Source: Elmis aenea (Eukaryota; Arthropoda; Insecta; Coleoptera; Elmidae). From it: 64,000 nucleotides of DNA. A model generated the notes under the pieces. That model saw only the letters and a list, made by a program, of their open reading frames with translations, was not told the DNA's origin and searched no databases. Below, one piece after another: positions 32,986 to 45,400 of the stretch. Every line of letters starts with the position of its first letter. The stretch's first letter is position 1. Location of the stretch: positions 156,001-220,000 of the forward strand of contig CANTFG010000085.1 of NCBI GenBank assembly GCA_947652605.1. Direction: 5' to 3'. The position numbers and the translations under genes are program-made.

Positions 32986-35900
32986 CTACAGCAAATGGCT
33001 TCAAACTTCGTATACACATTAGTTATGAGCGATTTAAGGATTATTAGCCCCTAAATACGATTTTTAATTTTTCGTGAAAAATGGGAAAAGTGCAAGGGCT
33101 ATATAGTCTTTGCACTTTTTTCGACCAAAAAAATCGATTTTCTTAAAACTATAGCAAATGGCTTCAAACTTCAAACACGTTAGTTACGAGCAAGTTAAGG
33201 ATTATTAGCCCCTAAATACGATTTTTAATTTTTCGCGAAAAATGGGAAAAGTACAAAGGCTATATATAGTCTGCACTTTTTTCGACAAAAAAATCGATTT
33301 TCTTAAAACTACAGCAAATGGCTTCAAACTTCTTATACACGTTAGTTATGAGCGAATTAAGGATTATTAGCCCCTAAATACGATTTTTAATTTTTCGTGA
33401 AAAATGGGAAAAGTACAAAGGCTATAGTCTTTGCACTTTTTTCGACAAAAAAATCGATTTTCTTAAAACTATAGCAAATGGCTTCAAACTTCTTAAACAC
33501 GTTAGTTACGAGCAAGTTAAGGATTATTAGCCCCTAAATACGATTTTTAATTTTTCGCGAAAAATGGGAAAAGTACAAAGGCTATAGTCTTTGCACTTTT
33601 TTCGACAAAAAAATCGATTTTCTTAAAACTACAGCAAATGGCTTCAAACTTCTTATACACGTTAGTTACGAGCAAGTTAAGGATTATTAGCCCCTAAATA
33701 CGATTTTTAATTTTTCGTGAAAAATGGGAAAAGTACAAAGGCTAGTCTTTGCACTTTTTTCGACAAAAAAATCGATTTTCTTAAAACTATAGCAAATGGC
33801 TTCAAACTTCTTAAACACGTTAGTTACGAGCAAGTTAAGGATTATTAGCCCCTAAATACGATTTTTAATTTTTCGCGAAAAATGGGAAAAGTACAAAGGC
33901 TATAGTCTTTGCACTTTTTTCGACAAAAAAATCGATTTTCTTAAAACTACAGCAAATGGCTTCAAACTTCTTATACACGTTAGTTACGAGCAAGTTAAGG
34001 ATTATTAGCCCCTAAATACGATTTTTAATTTTTCGCGAAAAATGGGAAAAGTACAAAGGCTATAGTCTGCACTTTTTTCGACAAAAAAATCGATTTTCTT
34101 AAAACTACAGCAAATGGCTTCAAACTTCTTATACACGTTAGTTATGAGCGAATTAAGGATTATTAGCCCCTAAATACGATTTTTAATTTTTCGCGAAAAA
34201 TGGGAAAAGTACAAAGGCTATAGTCTTTGCACTTTTTTCGACAAAAAAATCGATTTTCTTAAAACTACAGCAAATGGCTTCAAACTTCTTAAACACGTTA
34301 GTTATGAGCAATTTAAGGATTATTAGCCCTAAATACGATTTTTAATTTTTCGCGAAAAATGGGAGAAGTACAAAGGCTATAGTCTTTGCACTTTTTTCGA
34401 CAAAAAAATCGATTTTCTTAAAACTACAGCAAATGGCTTCAAACTTCTTATACAAGTTAGTTATGAGCGAATTAAGGATTATTAGCCCCTAAATACGATT
34501 TTTAATTTTTCGCGAAAAATGGGAAAAGTACAAAGGCTATAGTCTTTGCACTTTTTTCGACAAAAAAATCGATTTTCTTAAAACTACAGCAAATGGCTTC
34601 AAACTTCTTATACACGTTAGTTACGAGCAAGTTAAGGATTATTAGCCCCTAAATACGATTTTTAATTTTTCGCGAAAAATGGGAAAAGTACAAAGGCTAT
34701 AGTCTGCACTTTTTTCGACAAAAAAATCGATTTTCTTAAAACTACAGCAAATGGCTTCAAACTTCTTATACACGTTAGTTATGAGCGAATTAAGGATTAT
34801 TAGCCCCTAAATACGATTTTTAATTTTTCGTGAAAAATGGGAAAAGTACAAAGGCTATAGTCTGCACTTTTTTCGACAAAAAAATCGATTTTCTTAAAAC
34901 TATAGCAAATGGCTTCAAACTTCTTAAACACGTTAGTTACGAGCAAGTTAAGGATTATTAGCCCCTAAATACGATTTTTAATTTTTCGCGAAAAATGGGA
35001 AAAGTACAAAGGCTATAGTCTTTGCACTTTTTTCGACAAAAAAATCGATTTTCTTAAAACTACAGCAAATGGCTTCAAACTTCTTATACACGTTAGTTAC
35101 GAGCAAGTTAAGGATTATTAGCCCCTAAATACGATTTTTAATTTTTCGTGAAAAATGGGAAAAGTACAAAGGCTATAAGTCTTTGCACTTTTTTCGACAA
35201 AAAAATCGATTTTCTTAAAACTACAGCAAATGGCTTCAAACTTCTTATACACGTTAGTTATGAGCGAATTAAGGATTATTAGCCCCTAAATACGATTTTT
35301 AATTTTTCGTGAAAAATGGGAAAAGTACAAAGGCTAGTCTTTGCACTTTTTTCGACAAAAAAATCGATTTTCTTAAAACTATAGCAAATGGCTTCAAACT
35401 TCTTAAACACGTTAGTTACGAGCAAGTTAAGGATTATTAGCCCCTAAATACGATTTTTAATTTTTCGCGAAAAATGGGAAAAGTACAAAGGCTATAGTCT
35501 TTGCACTTTTTTCGACAAAAAAATCGATTTTCTTAAAACTACAGCAAATGGCTTCAAACTTCTTATACAAGTTAGTTATGAGCGAATTAAGGATTATTAG
35601 CCCCTAAATACGATTTTTAATTTTTCGCGAAAAATGGGAAAAGTACAAAGGCTATAGTCTTTGCACTTTTTTCGACAAAAAAATCGATTTTCTTAAAACT
35701 ACAGCAAATGGCTTCAAACTTCTTAAACACGTTAGTTATGAGCGAATTAAGGATTATTAGCCCCTAAATACGATTTGTAATTTTTCGCGAAAAATGGGAA
35801 AAGTACAAAGGCTATAGTCTTTGCACTTTTTTCGACAAAAAAATCGATTTTCTTAAAACTACAGCAAATGGCTTCAAACTTCTTATACACGTTAGTTACG

Positions 35901-38160
35901 AGCAAGTTAAGGATTATTAGCCCCTAAATACGATTTTTAATTTTTCGCGAAAAATGGGAAAAGTACAAAGGCTATAGTCTGCACTTTTTTCGACAAAAAA
36001 ATCGATTTTCTTAAAACTACAGCAAATGGCTTCAAACTTCTTATACACGTTAGTTATGAGCGAATTAAGGATTATTAGCCCCTAAATACGATTTTTAATT
36101 TTTCGTGAAAAATGGGAAAAGTACAAAGGCTATAGTCTGCACTTTTTTCGACAAAAAAATCGATTTTCTTAAAACTATAGCAAATGGCTTCAAACTTCTT
36201 AAACACGTTAGTTACGAGCAAGTTAAGGATTATTAGCCCCTAAATACGATTTTTAATTTTTCGCGAAAAATGGGAAAAGTACAAAGGCTATTATAGTCTT
36301 TGCACTTTTTTCGACAAAAAAATCGATTTTCTTAAAACTACAGCAAATGGCTTCAAACTTCTTATACACGTTAGTTACGAGCAAGTTAAGGATTATTAGC
36401 CCCTAAATACGATTTTTAATTTTTCGTGAAAAATGGGAAAAGTACAAAGGCTATAGTCTTTGCACTTTTTTCGACAAAAAAATCGATTTTCTTAAAACTA
36501 CAGCAAATGGCTTCAAACTTCTTATACACGTTAGTTATGAGCGAATTAAGGATTATTAGCCCCTAAATACGATTTTTAATTTTTCGTGAAAAATGGGAAA
36601 AGTACAAAGGCTAGTCTTTGCACTTTTTTCGACAAAAAAATCGATTTTCTTAAAACTATAGCAAATGGCTTCAAACTTCTTAAACACGTTAGTTACGAGC
36701 AAGTTAAGGATTATTAGCCCCTAAATACGATTTTTAATTTTTCGCGAAAAATGGGAAAAGTACAAAGGCTATAGTCTTTGCACTTTTTTCGACAAAAAAA
36801 TCGATTTTCTTAAAACTACAGCAAATGGCTTCAAACTTCTTATACAAGTTAGTTATGAGCGAATTAAGGATTATTAGCCCCTAAATACGATTTTTAATTT
36901 TTCGCGAAAAATGGGAAAAGTACAAAGGCTATAGTCTTTGCACTTTTTTCGACAAAAAAATCGATTTTCTTAAAACTACAGCAAATGGCTTCAAACTTCT
37001 TATACACGTTAGTTACGAGCAAGTTAAGGATTATTAGCCCCTAAATACGATTTTTAATTTTTCGCGAAAAATGGGAAAAGTACAAAGGCTATAGTCTGCA
37101 CTTTTCGACAAAAAAATCGATTTTCTTAAAACTACAGCAAATGGCTTCAAACTTCTTATACACGTTAGTTATGAGCGAATTAAGGATTATTAGCCCCTAA
37201 ATACGATTTTTAATTTTTCGTGAAAAATGGGAAAAGTAAAAAGGCTATAGTCTTTGCACTTTTTTCGACAAAAAAATCGATTTTTTTAAAACTATAGCAA
37301 ATGGCTTCAAACTTCTTAAACACGTTAGTTACGAGCAAGTTAAGGATTATTAGCCCCTAAATACGATTTTTAATTTTTTGCGAAAAATGGGAAAAGTACA
37401 AAGGCTATAGTCTTTGCACTTTTTTCGACAAAAAAATCGATTTTCTTAAAACTACAGCAAATGGCTTCAAACTTCTTATACAAGTTAGTTATGAGCGAAT
37501 TAAGGATTATTAGCCCCTAAATACGATTTTTAATTTTTCGCGAAAAATGGGAAAAGTACAAAGGCTATAGTCTGCACTTTTTTCGACAAAAAAATCGATT
37601 TTCTTAAAACTACAGCAAATGGCTTCAAACTTCTTATACACGTTAGTTATGAGCGAATTAAGGATTATTAGCCCCTAAATACGATTTTTAATTTTTCGTG
37701 AAAAATGGGAAAAGTACAAAGGCTATATATAGTCTTTGCACTTTTTTCGACAAAAAAATCGATTTTTTTAAAACTATAGCAAATGGCTTCAAACTTCTTA
37801 AACACGTTAGTTACGAGCAAGTTAAGGATTATTAGCCCCTAAATACGATTTTTAATTTTTCGCGAAAAATGGGAAAAGTACAAAGGCTATAGTCTTTGCA
37901 CTTTTTTCGACAAAAAAATCGATTTTCTTAAAACTACAGCAAATGGCTTCAAACTTCTTATACACGTTAGTTACGAGCAAGTTAAGGATTATTAGCCCCT
38001 AAATACGATTTTTAATTTTTCGCGAAAAATGGGAAAAGTACAAAGGCTATAGTCTGCACTTTTTTCGACAAAAAAATCGATTTTCTTAAAACTACAGCAA
38101 ATGGCTTCAAACTTCTTATACACGTTAGTTATGAGCGAATTAAGGATTATTAGCCCCTAA
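32986..38160. repeat. 160-bp satellite, segment 4a (about 32 monomers)
   Basis: A monomer array from block C to the first piggyBac insertion. A CGATTTGTAATT variant at 35777 and a GGCTATAAGTC variant near 35171 recur about 8.91 kb later (44688 and about 44079), showing that a multi-monomer segment was copied. The array ends with CTAA at 38157-38160, which is repeated after the transposon. Confidence 0.95.
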
Positions 38161-38293
38161 CCTCTTAAGGTCCACATTTAGAAAAAAATTAGCAAAAAAT
38201 TTTTTTGGAGAAAAACAAGGTTAGAATGATTGTTAAAACAACTTATAAAATTAAAAATGTTTATTTTTTTATTACAACAAAAAATAACTCATT

Positions 38294-39237
38294 GTTCCTG
38301 TTTTGGAACAACGGTCCACAAAGTTACATATGGAATGCAGCAAAACAACTTCTTTTTTTATTTATACATAAGTAAACATTACATTTGATGCAATAAAAGA
38401 ATGTCTTTAATCCACAACCAGGCTTCTTGCATCTTTGTCTCTCTTGCTTTTTACATGGAAAGTGTGCCATTTTGTCCGTGCTTCTCTTCTTTTTTTCTTT
38501 GAATTCTTTTTCAATACCCCCACTTGTTGCCTTCCCCTTTTTCTTACATTTTCGCCTTTACCTAGACGACAGAGGCCTTCTGCTATCTCAGCACGAAATC
38601 CAAGCGAATCCAAGTTTTTCTTTCCTTTAGCAGCTAGCCCGATAAGTGGTTCATCATCTTCAGATTCGCTATCACTAGACAGTGCGTCCTTAGATGTTGG
38701 TCTCGTTGGTACATACTCGTCATCAGAGTCACTCATGTTGTCGTCTTCGCTATGGCTTGGTAAATAAGCCATTTTTCACTAAATCAAATATTTCATTGAA
38801 GGTGCATTGTACGCTAAATGTCCATTGTTCCACATTAGGAACTATGAAAAATTCTAACTTATTGACCATTGTTCCTGTTTTGGTACATTAGGGAATATTT
38901 GGTTTACAAAGTTAAAATAAAGTAATTTATAGCAAATTTGGCTTGTAACTGTTGTTACATAACCTACTAACGTACCTGTATTTTTGTTATTGTCCAATAT
39001 TGTCCAGAAATTCGAAAAAAACGCTTGCAGAAACACCTCAAGTGCTGAATGACAGGTTATGATGCAGCTGCTGTTTCTATCTCTAATAAGAGTACATAGA
39101 TGGCGTCATATATTAGTTTTGAGCATAAACTTCATTGTTCCAGTTTAGGAACAGTGGTCTATTAAAAAAAATTTTTGAAAATTTCGATTTTTAAAACATT
39201 TATAGGCATTTTTTTTTCAGCGTTCCTAATTAGGAAC
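38294..39237. promoter_or_regulatory. Five GTTCC-N6-GGAAC palindromes in piggyBac copy 1
   Basis: Sixteen-bp dyads occur at 38294-38309 (spacer TGTTTT), 38827-38842 (ACATTA), 38871-38886 (TGTTTT, right arm GGTAC), 39137-39152 (AGTTTA) and 39222-39237 (TAATTA). Arms and spacing are constant while spacers vary. Their clustering toward the ends suggests transposase binding sites, or another protein's sites. This is inference. Confidence 0.55.
38324..38772 (-). pseudogene. piggyBac transposase remnant, internally deleted and frameshifted (copy 1)
   Basis: Read on the minus strand, an ATG at 38770-38772 opens a 121-codon frame to 38407. It starts MAYLPSHSEDDNMSDSDDEY, the acidic Ser/Asp/Glu-rich N-terminus usual in piggyBac transposases, and runs into a Lys/Arg-rich part. 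A second minus frame, ending at TAA 38324-38326, encodes the C-terminal cysteine-rich domain (about 38330-38470). It has seven cysteines, with RCKKPGC, then YCIKC, LC and CF-AAFH, matching the family pattern of a cross-brace zinc-binding domain that binds the transposon ends. The frame changes between about 38500 and 38540, near an A/G run, so one frameshift separates the parts. Family proteins are about 550-600 residues. The DDD catalytic domain is entirely missing, so no active enzyme is possible. Confidence 0.8.
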
Positions 39238-39253
39238 ATAGGACCTTAAGAGG

Positions 39254-41337
39254 CTAAATACGATTTTTAATTTTTCGCGAAAAATGGGAAAAGTACAAAG
39301 GCTATTATAGTCTTTGCACTTTTTTCGACAAAAAAATCGATTTTCTTAAAACTATAGCAAATGGCTTCAAACTTCTTAAACACGTTAGTTACGAGCAAGT
39401 TAAGGATTATTAGCCCCTAAATACGATTTTTAATTTTTCGCGAAAAATGGGAAAAGTACAAAGGCTATTATAGTCTTTGCACTTTTTTCGACAAAAAAAT
39501 CGATTTTCTTAAAACTACAGCAAATGGCTTCAAACTTCTTATACACGTTAGTTACGAGCAAGTTAAGGATTATTAGCCCCTAAATACGATTTTTAATTTT
39601 TCGTGAAAAATGGGAAAAGTACAAAGGCTATAGTCTTTGCACTTTTTTCGACAAAAAAATCGATTTTCTTAAAACTACAGCAAATGGCTTCAAACTTCTT
39701 ATACACGTTAGTTATGAGCGAATTAAGGATTATTAGCCCCTAAATACGATTTTTAATTTTTCGTGAAAAATGGGAAAAGTACAAAGGCTAGTCTTTGCAC
39801 TTTTTTCGACAAAAAAATCGATTTTCTTAAAACTATAGCAAATGGCTTCAAACTTCTTAAACACGTTAGTTACGAGCAAGTTAAGGATTATTAGCCCCTA
39901 AATACGATTTTTAATTTTTCGCGAAAAATGGGAAAAGTACAAAGGCTATAGTCTTTGCACTTTTTTCGACAAAAAAATCGATTTTCTTAAAACTACAGCA
40001 AATGGCTTCAAACTTCTTATACAAGTTAGTTATGAGCGAATTAAGGATTATTAGCCCCTAAATACGATTTTTAATTTTTCGCGAAAAATGGGAAAAGTAC
40101 AAAGGCTATAGTCTTTGCACTTTTTTCGACAAAAAAATCGATTTTCTTAAAACTACAGCAAATGGCTTCAAACTTCTTATACACGTTAGTTACGAGCAAG
40201 TTAAGGATTATTAGCCCCTAAATACGATTTTTAATTTTTCGCGAAAAATGGGAAAAGTACAAAGGCTATAGTCTGCACTTTTCGACAAAAAAATCGATTT
40301 TCTTAAAACTACAGCAAATGGCTTCAAACTTCTTATACACGTTAGTTATGAGCGAATTAAGGATTATTAGCCCCTAAATACGATTTTTAATTTTTCGTGA
40401 AAAATGGGAAAAGTAAAAAGGCTATAGTCTTTGCACTTTTTTCGACAAAAAAATCGATTTTTTTAAAACTATAGCAAATGGCTTCAAACTTCTTAAACAC
40501 GTTAGTTACGAGCAAGTTAAGGATTATTAGCCCCTAAATACGATTTTTAATTTTTTGCGAAAAATGGGAAAAGTACAAAGGCTATAGTCTTTGCACTTTT
40601 TTCGACAAAAAAATCGATTTTCTTAAAACTACAGCAAATGGCTTCAAACTTCTTATACAAGTTAGTTATGAGCGAATTAAGGATTATTAGCCCCTAAATA
40701 CGATTTTTAATTTTTCGCGAAAAATGGGAAAAGTACAAAGGCTATAGTCTGCACTTTTTTCGACAAAAAAATCGATTTTCTTAAAACTACAGCAAATGGC
40801 TTCAAACTTCTTATACACGTTAGTTATGAGCGAATTAAGGATTATTAGCCCCTAAATACGATTTTTAATTTTTCGTGAAAAATGGGAAAAGTACAAAGGC
40901 TATATATAGTCTTTGCACTTTTTTCGACAAAAAAATCGATTTTTTTAAAACTATAGCAAATGGCTTCAAACTTCTTAAACACGTTAGTTACGAGCAAGTT
41001 AAGGATTATTAGCCCCTAAATACGATTTTTAATTTTTCGCGAAAAATGGGAAAAGTACAAAGGCTATAGTCTTTGCACTTTTTTCGACAAAAAAATCGAT
41101 TTTCTTAAAACTACAGCAAATGGCTTCAAACTTCTTATACACGTTAGTTACGAGCAAGTTAAGGATTATTAGCCCCTAAATACGATTTTTAATTTTTCGC
41201 GAAAAATGGGAAAAGTACAAAGGCTATAGTCTGCACTTTTTTCGACAAAAAAATCGATTTTCTTAAAACTACAGCAAATGGCTTCAAACTTCTTATACAC
41301 GTTAGTTATGAGCGAATTAAGGATTATTAGCCCCTAA
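39254..41337. repeat. 160-bp satellite, segment 4b (13 monomers between the two transposons)
   Basis: Exactly 2,084 bp: 13 monomers plus the CTAA duplicate. It includes the end of duplication copy 1 and most of copy 2's monomers, with the same private variants as 36141-38160. Confidence 0.95.
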
Positions 41338-42430
41338 CCTCTTAAGGTCCACATTTAGAAAAAAATTAGCAAAAAATTTTTTTGGAGAAAAACAAGGTTA
41401 GAATGATTGTTAAAACAACTTATAAAATTAAAAATGTTTATTTTTTTATTACAACAAAAAATAACTCATTGTTCCTGTTTTGGAACAACGGTCCACAAAG
41501 TTACATATGGAATGCAGCAAAACAACTTCTTTTTTTATTTATACATAAGTAAACATTACATTTGATGCAATAAAAGAATGTCTTTAATCCACAACCAGGC
41601 TTCTTGCATCTTTGTCTCTCTTGCTTTTTACATGGAAAGTGTGCCATTTTGTCCGTGCTTCTCTTCTTTTTTTCTTTGAATTCTTTTTCAATACCCCCAC
41701 TTGTTGCCTTCCCCTTTTTCTTACATTTTCGCCTTTACCTAGACGACAGAGGCCTTCTGCTATCTCAGCACGAAATCCAAGCGAATCCAAGTTTTTCTTT
41801 CCTTTAGCAGCTAGCCCGATAAGTGGTTCATCATCTTCAGATTCGCTATCACTAGACAGTGCGTCCTTAGATGTTGGTCTCGTTGGTACATACTCGTCAT
41901 CAGAGTCACTCATGTTGTCGTCTTCGCTATGGCTTGGTAAATAAGCCATTTTTCACTAAATCAAATATTTCATTGAAGGTGCATTGTACGCTAAATGTCC
42001 ATTGTTCCACATTAGGAACTATGAAAAATTCTAACTTATTGACCATTGTTCCTGTTTTGGTACATTAGGGAATATTTGGTTTACAAAGTTAAAATAAAGT
42101 AATTTATAGCAAATTTGGCTTGTAACTGTTGTTACATAACCTACTAACGTACCTGTATTTTTGTTATTGTCCAATATTGTCCAGAAATTCGAAAAAAACG
42201 CTTGCAGAAACACCTCAAGTGCTGAATGACAGGTTATGATGCAGCTGCTGTTTCTATCTCTAATAAGAGTACATAGATGGCGTCATATATTAGTTTTGAG
42301 CATAAACTTCATTGTTCCAGTTTAGGAACAGTGGTCTATTAAAAAAAATTTTTGAAAATTTCGATTTTTAAAACATTTATAGGCATTTTTTTTTCAGCGT
42401 TCCTAATTAGGAACATAGGACCTTAAGAGG
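41338..42430 (-). mobile_element. Non-autonomous piggyBac-family transposon, copy 2 (1,093 bp)
   Basis: Same length, same terminal repeats, same CTAA flanks and the same insertion point in the same monomer type as copy 1. The copy arose by segmental duplication, not by a second transposition. Confidence 0.85.
41501..41949 (-). pseudogene. piggyBac transposase remnant (copy 2)
   Basis: The duplicate of the remnant in copy 1. The 121-codon N-terminal frame lies at 41584-41949, and the frameshifted cysteine-rich C-terminus ends at a TAA at about 41501. The same frameshift and the same missing catalytic core show that the damage predates the duplication. Confidence 0.8.
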
Positions 42431-45400
42431 CTAAATACGATTTTTAATTTTTCGCGAAAAATGGGAAAAGTACAAAGGCTATTATAGTCTTTGCACTTTT
42501 TTCGACAAAAAAATCGATTTTCTTAAAACTATAGCAAATGGCTTCAAACTTCTTAAACACGTTAGTTACGAGCAAGTTAAGGATTATTAGCCCCTAAATA
42601 CGATTTTTAATTTTTCGCGAAAAATGGGAAAAGTACAAAGGCTATAGTCTTTGCACTTTTTTCGACAAAAAAATCGATTTTCTTAAAACTACAGCAAATG
42701 GCTTTAAACTTCTTAAACACGTTAGTTATGAGCAATTTAAAGATTATTAGCCCCTAAATACGATTTTTAATTTTTCGTGAAAAATGGGAAAAGTACAAAG
42801 GCTATAGTCTTTGCACTTTTTTCGACAAAAAAATCGATTTTCTTAAAACTATAGCAAATGGCTTCAAACTTCTTAAACACGTTAGTTACGAGCAAGTTAA
42901 GGATTATTAGCCCCTAAATACGATTTTTAATTTTTCGCGAAAAATGGGAAAAGTACAAAGGCTATATAGTCTTTGCACTTTTTTCGACAAAAAAATCGAT
43001 TTTCTTAAAACTACAGCAAATGGCTTCAAACTTCTTAAACACGTTAGTTATGAGCAATTTAAGGATTATTAGCCCTAAATACGATTTTTAATTTTTCGCG
43101 AAAAATGGGAGAAGTACAAAGGCTATAGTCTTTGCACTTTTTTCGACAAAAAAATCGATTTTCTTAAAACTACAGCAAATGGCTTCAAACTTCTTAAACA
43201 CGTTAGTTATGAGCAATTTAAAGATTATTAGCCCCTAAATACGATTTTTAATTTTTCGTGAAAAATGGGAAAAGTACAAAGGCTATAGTCTTTGCACTTT
43301 TTTCGACAAAAAAATCGATTTTCTTAAAACTACAGCAAATGGCTTCAAACTTCTTATACAAGTTAGTTATGAGCGAATTAAGGATTATTAGCCCCTAAAT
43401 ACGATTTTTAATTTTTCGCGAAAAATGGGAAAAGTACAAAGGCTATATAGTCTTTGCACTTTTTTCGACAAAAAAATCGATTTTCTTAAAACTACAGCAA
43501 ATGGCTTCAAACTTCTTATACACGTTAGTTACGAGCAAGTTAAGGATTATTAGCCCCTAAATACGATTTTTAATTTTTCGCGAAAAATGGGAAAAGTACA
43601 AAGGCTATAGTCTGCACTTTTTTCGACAAAAAAATCGATTTTCTTAAAACTACAGCAAATGGCTTCAAACTTCTTATACACGTTAGTTATGAGCGAATTA
43701 AGGATTATTAGCCCCTAAATACGATTTTTCATTTTTCGTGAAAAATGGGAAAAGTACAAAGGCTATAGTCTGCACTTTTTTCGACAAAAAAATCGATTTT
43801 CTTAAAACTATAGCAAATGGCTTCAAACTTCTTAAACACGTTAGTTACGAGCAAGTTAAGGATTATTAGCCCCTAAATACGATTTTTAATTTTTCGCGAA
43901 AAATGGGAAAAGTACAAAGGCTATAGTCTTTGCACTTTTTTCGACAAAAAAATCGATTTTCTTAAAACTACAGCAAATGGCTTCAAACTTCTTATACACG
44001 TTAGTTACGAGCAAGTTAAGGATTATTAGCCCCTAAATACGATTTTTAATTTTTCGTGAAAAATGGGAAAAGTACAAAGGCTATAAGTCTTTGCACTTTT
44101 TTCGACAAAAAAATCGATTTTCTTAAAACTACAGCAAATGGCTTCAAACTTCTTATACACGTTAGTTATGAGCGAATTAAGGATTATTAGCCCCTAAATA
44201 CGATTTTTAATTTTTCGTGAAAAATGGGAAAAGTACAAAGGCTAGTCTTTGCACTTTTTTCGACAAAAAAATCGATTTTCTTAAAACTATAGCAAATGGC
44301 TTCAAACTTCTTAAACACGTTAGTTACGAGCAAGTTAAGGATTATTAGCCCCTAAATACGATTTTTAATTTTTCGCGAAAAATGGGAAAAGTACAAAGGC
44401 TATTATAGTCTTTGCACTTTTTTCGACAAAAAAATCGATTTTCTTAAAACTACAGCAAATGGCTTCAAACTTCTTATACAAGTTAGTTATGAGCGAATTA
44501 AGGATTATTAGCCCCTAAATACGATTTTTAATTTTTCGCGAAAAATGGGAAAAGTACAAAGGCTATAGTCTTTGCACTTTTTTCGACAAAAAAATCGATT
44601 TTCTTAAAACTACAGCAAATGGCTTCAAACTTCTTAAACACGTTAGTTATGAGCGAATTAAGGATTATTAGCCCCTAAATACGATTTGTAATTTTTCGCG
44701 AAAAATGGGAAAAGTACAAAGGCTATAGTCTTTGCACTTTTTTCGACAAAAAAATCGATTTTCTTAAAACTACAGCAAATGGCTTCAAACTTCTTATACA
44801 CGTTAGTTACGAGCAAGTTAAGGATTATTAGCCCCTAAATACGATTTTTAATTTTTCGCGAAAAATGGGAAAAGTACAAAGGCTATAGTCTGCACTTTTT
44901 TCGACAAAAAAATCGATTTTCTTAAAACTACAGCAAATGGCTTCAAACTTCTTATACACGTTAGTTATGAGCGAATTAAGGATTATTAGCCCCTAAATAC
45001 GATTTTTAATTTTTCGTGAAAAATGGGAAAAGTACAAAGGCTATAGTCTGCACTTTTTTCGACAAAAAAATCGATTTTCTTAAAACTATAGCAAATGGCT
45101 TCAAACTTCTTAAACACGTTAGTTACGAGCAAGTTAAGGATTATTAGCCCCTAAATACGATTTTTAATTTTTCGCGAAAAATGGGAAAAGTACAAAGGCT
45201 ATAGTCTTTGCACTTTTTTCGACAAAAAAATCGATTTTCTTAAAACTACAGCAAATGGCTTCAAACTTCTTATACACGTTAGTTACGAGCAAGTTAAGGA
45301 TTATTAGCCCCTAAATACGATTTTTAATTTTTCGTGAAAAATGGGAAAAGTACAAAGGCTAGTCTTTGCACTTTTTTCGACAAAAAAATCGATTTTCTTA

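Larger units (their letters stand above)
38161..39253 (-). mobile_element. Non-autonomous piggyBac-family transposon, copy 1 (1,093 bp)
   Basis: Perfect 13-bp terminal inverted repeats (CCTCTTAAGGTCC at 38161-38173 and its complement at 39241-39253) are flanked by CTAA on both sides (38157-38160 and 39254-39257). The empty site, CCCCTAAATACG, is intact in hundreds of neighbouring monomers. Inside, a minus-strand transposase remnant keeps an acidic N-terminus and the Cys-rich C-terminal zinc-binding domain but lacks the catalytic core. Five 16-bp palindromes of the form GTTCC-N6-GGAAC lie in the non-coding parts. The family call rests on the Cys-rich domain, the 4-bp TAA-type duplication and terminal repeats starting with CC. 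The element cannot supply its own transposase. Confidence 0.85.
36141..39317. repeat. 3,177-bp tandem segmental duplication, copy 1
   Basis: This segment carries 13 satellite monomers (2,080 bp), the 1,093-bp piggyBac derivative and its 4-bp target duplication. It is followed directly by a second copy at a constant 3,177-bp offset. Homology starts in the monomer near 36141. Private variants, such as AAAAGTAAAAAGG near 37236, also occur at the offset position. Confidence 0.8.
39318..42494. repeat. 3,177-bp tandem segmental duplication, copy 2
   Basis: Near-identical to 36141-39317, including the transposon, its inverted repeats, its frameshift and the flanking monomer variants. Homology continues to about 42643 before the monomer order changes, which fits unequal crossing-over between satellite monomers. 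Confidence 0.8.

Noticed and set aside
38427..38891. Plus-strand frames of 65-110 codons in the transposon
   Set aside because: Antisense shadows of the minus-strand transposase remnant.
38854..39036. Minus-strand 60-codon frame in the transposon
   Set aside because: Lies in the non-coding end of the element upstream of the remnant's ATG, with no similarity to the transposase N-terminus that I can see.
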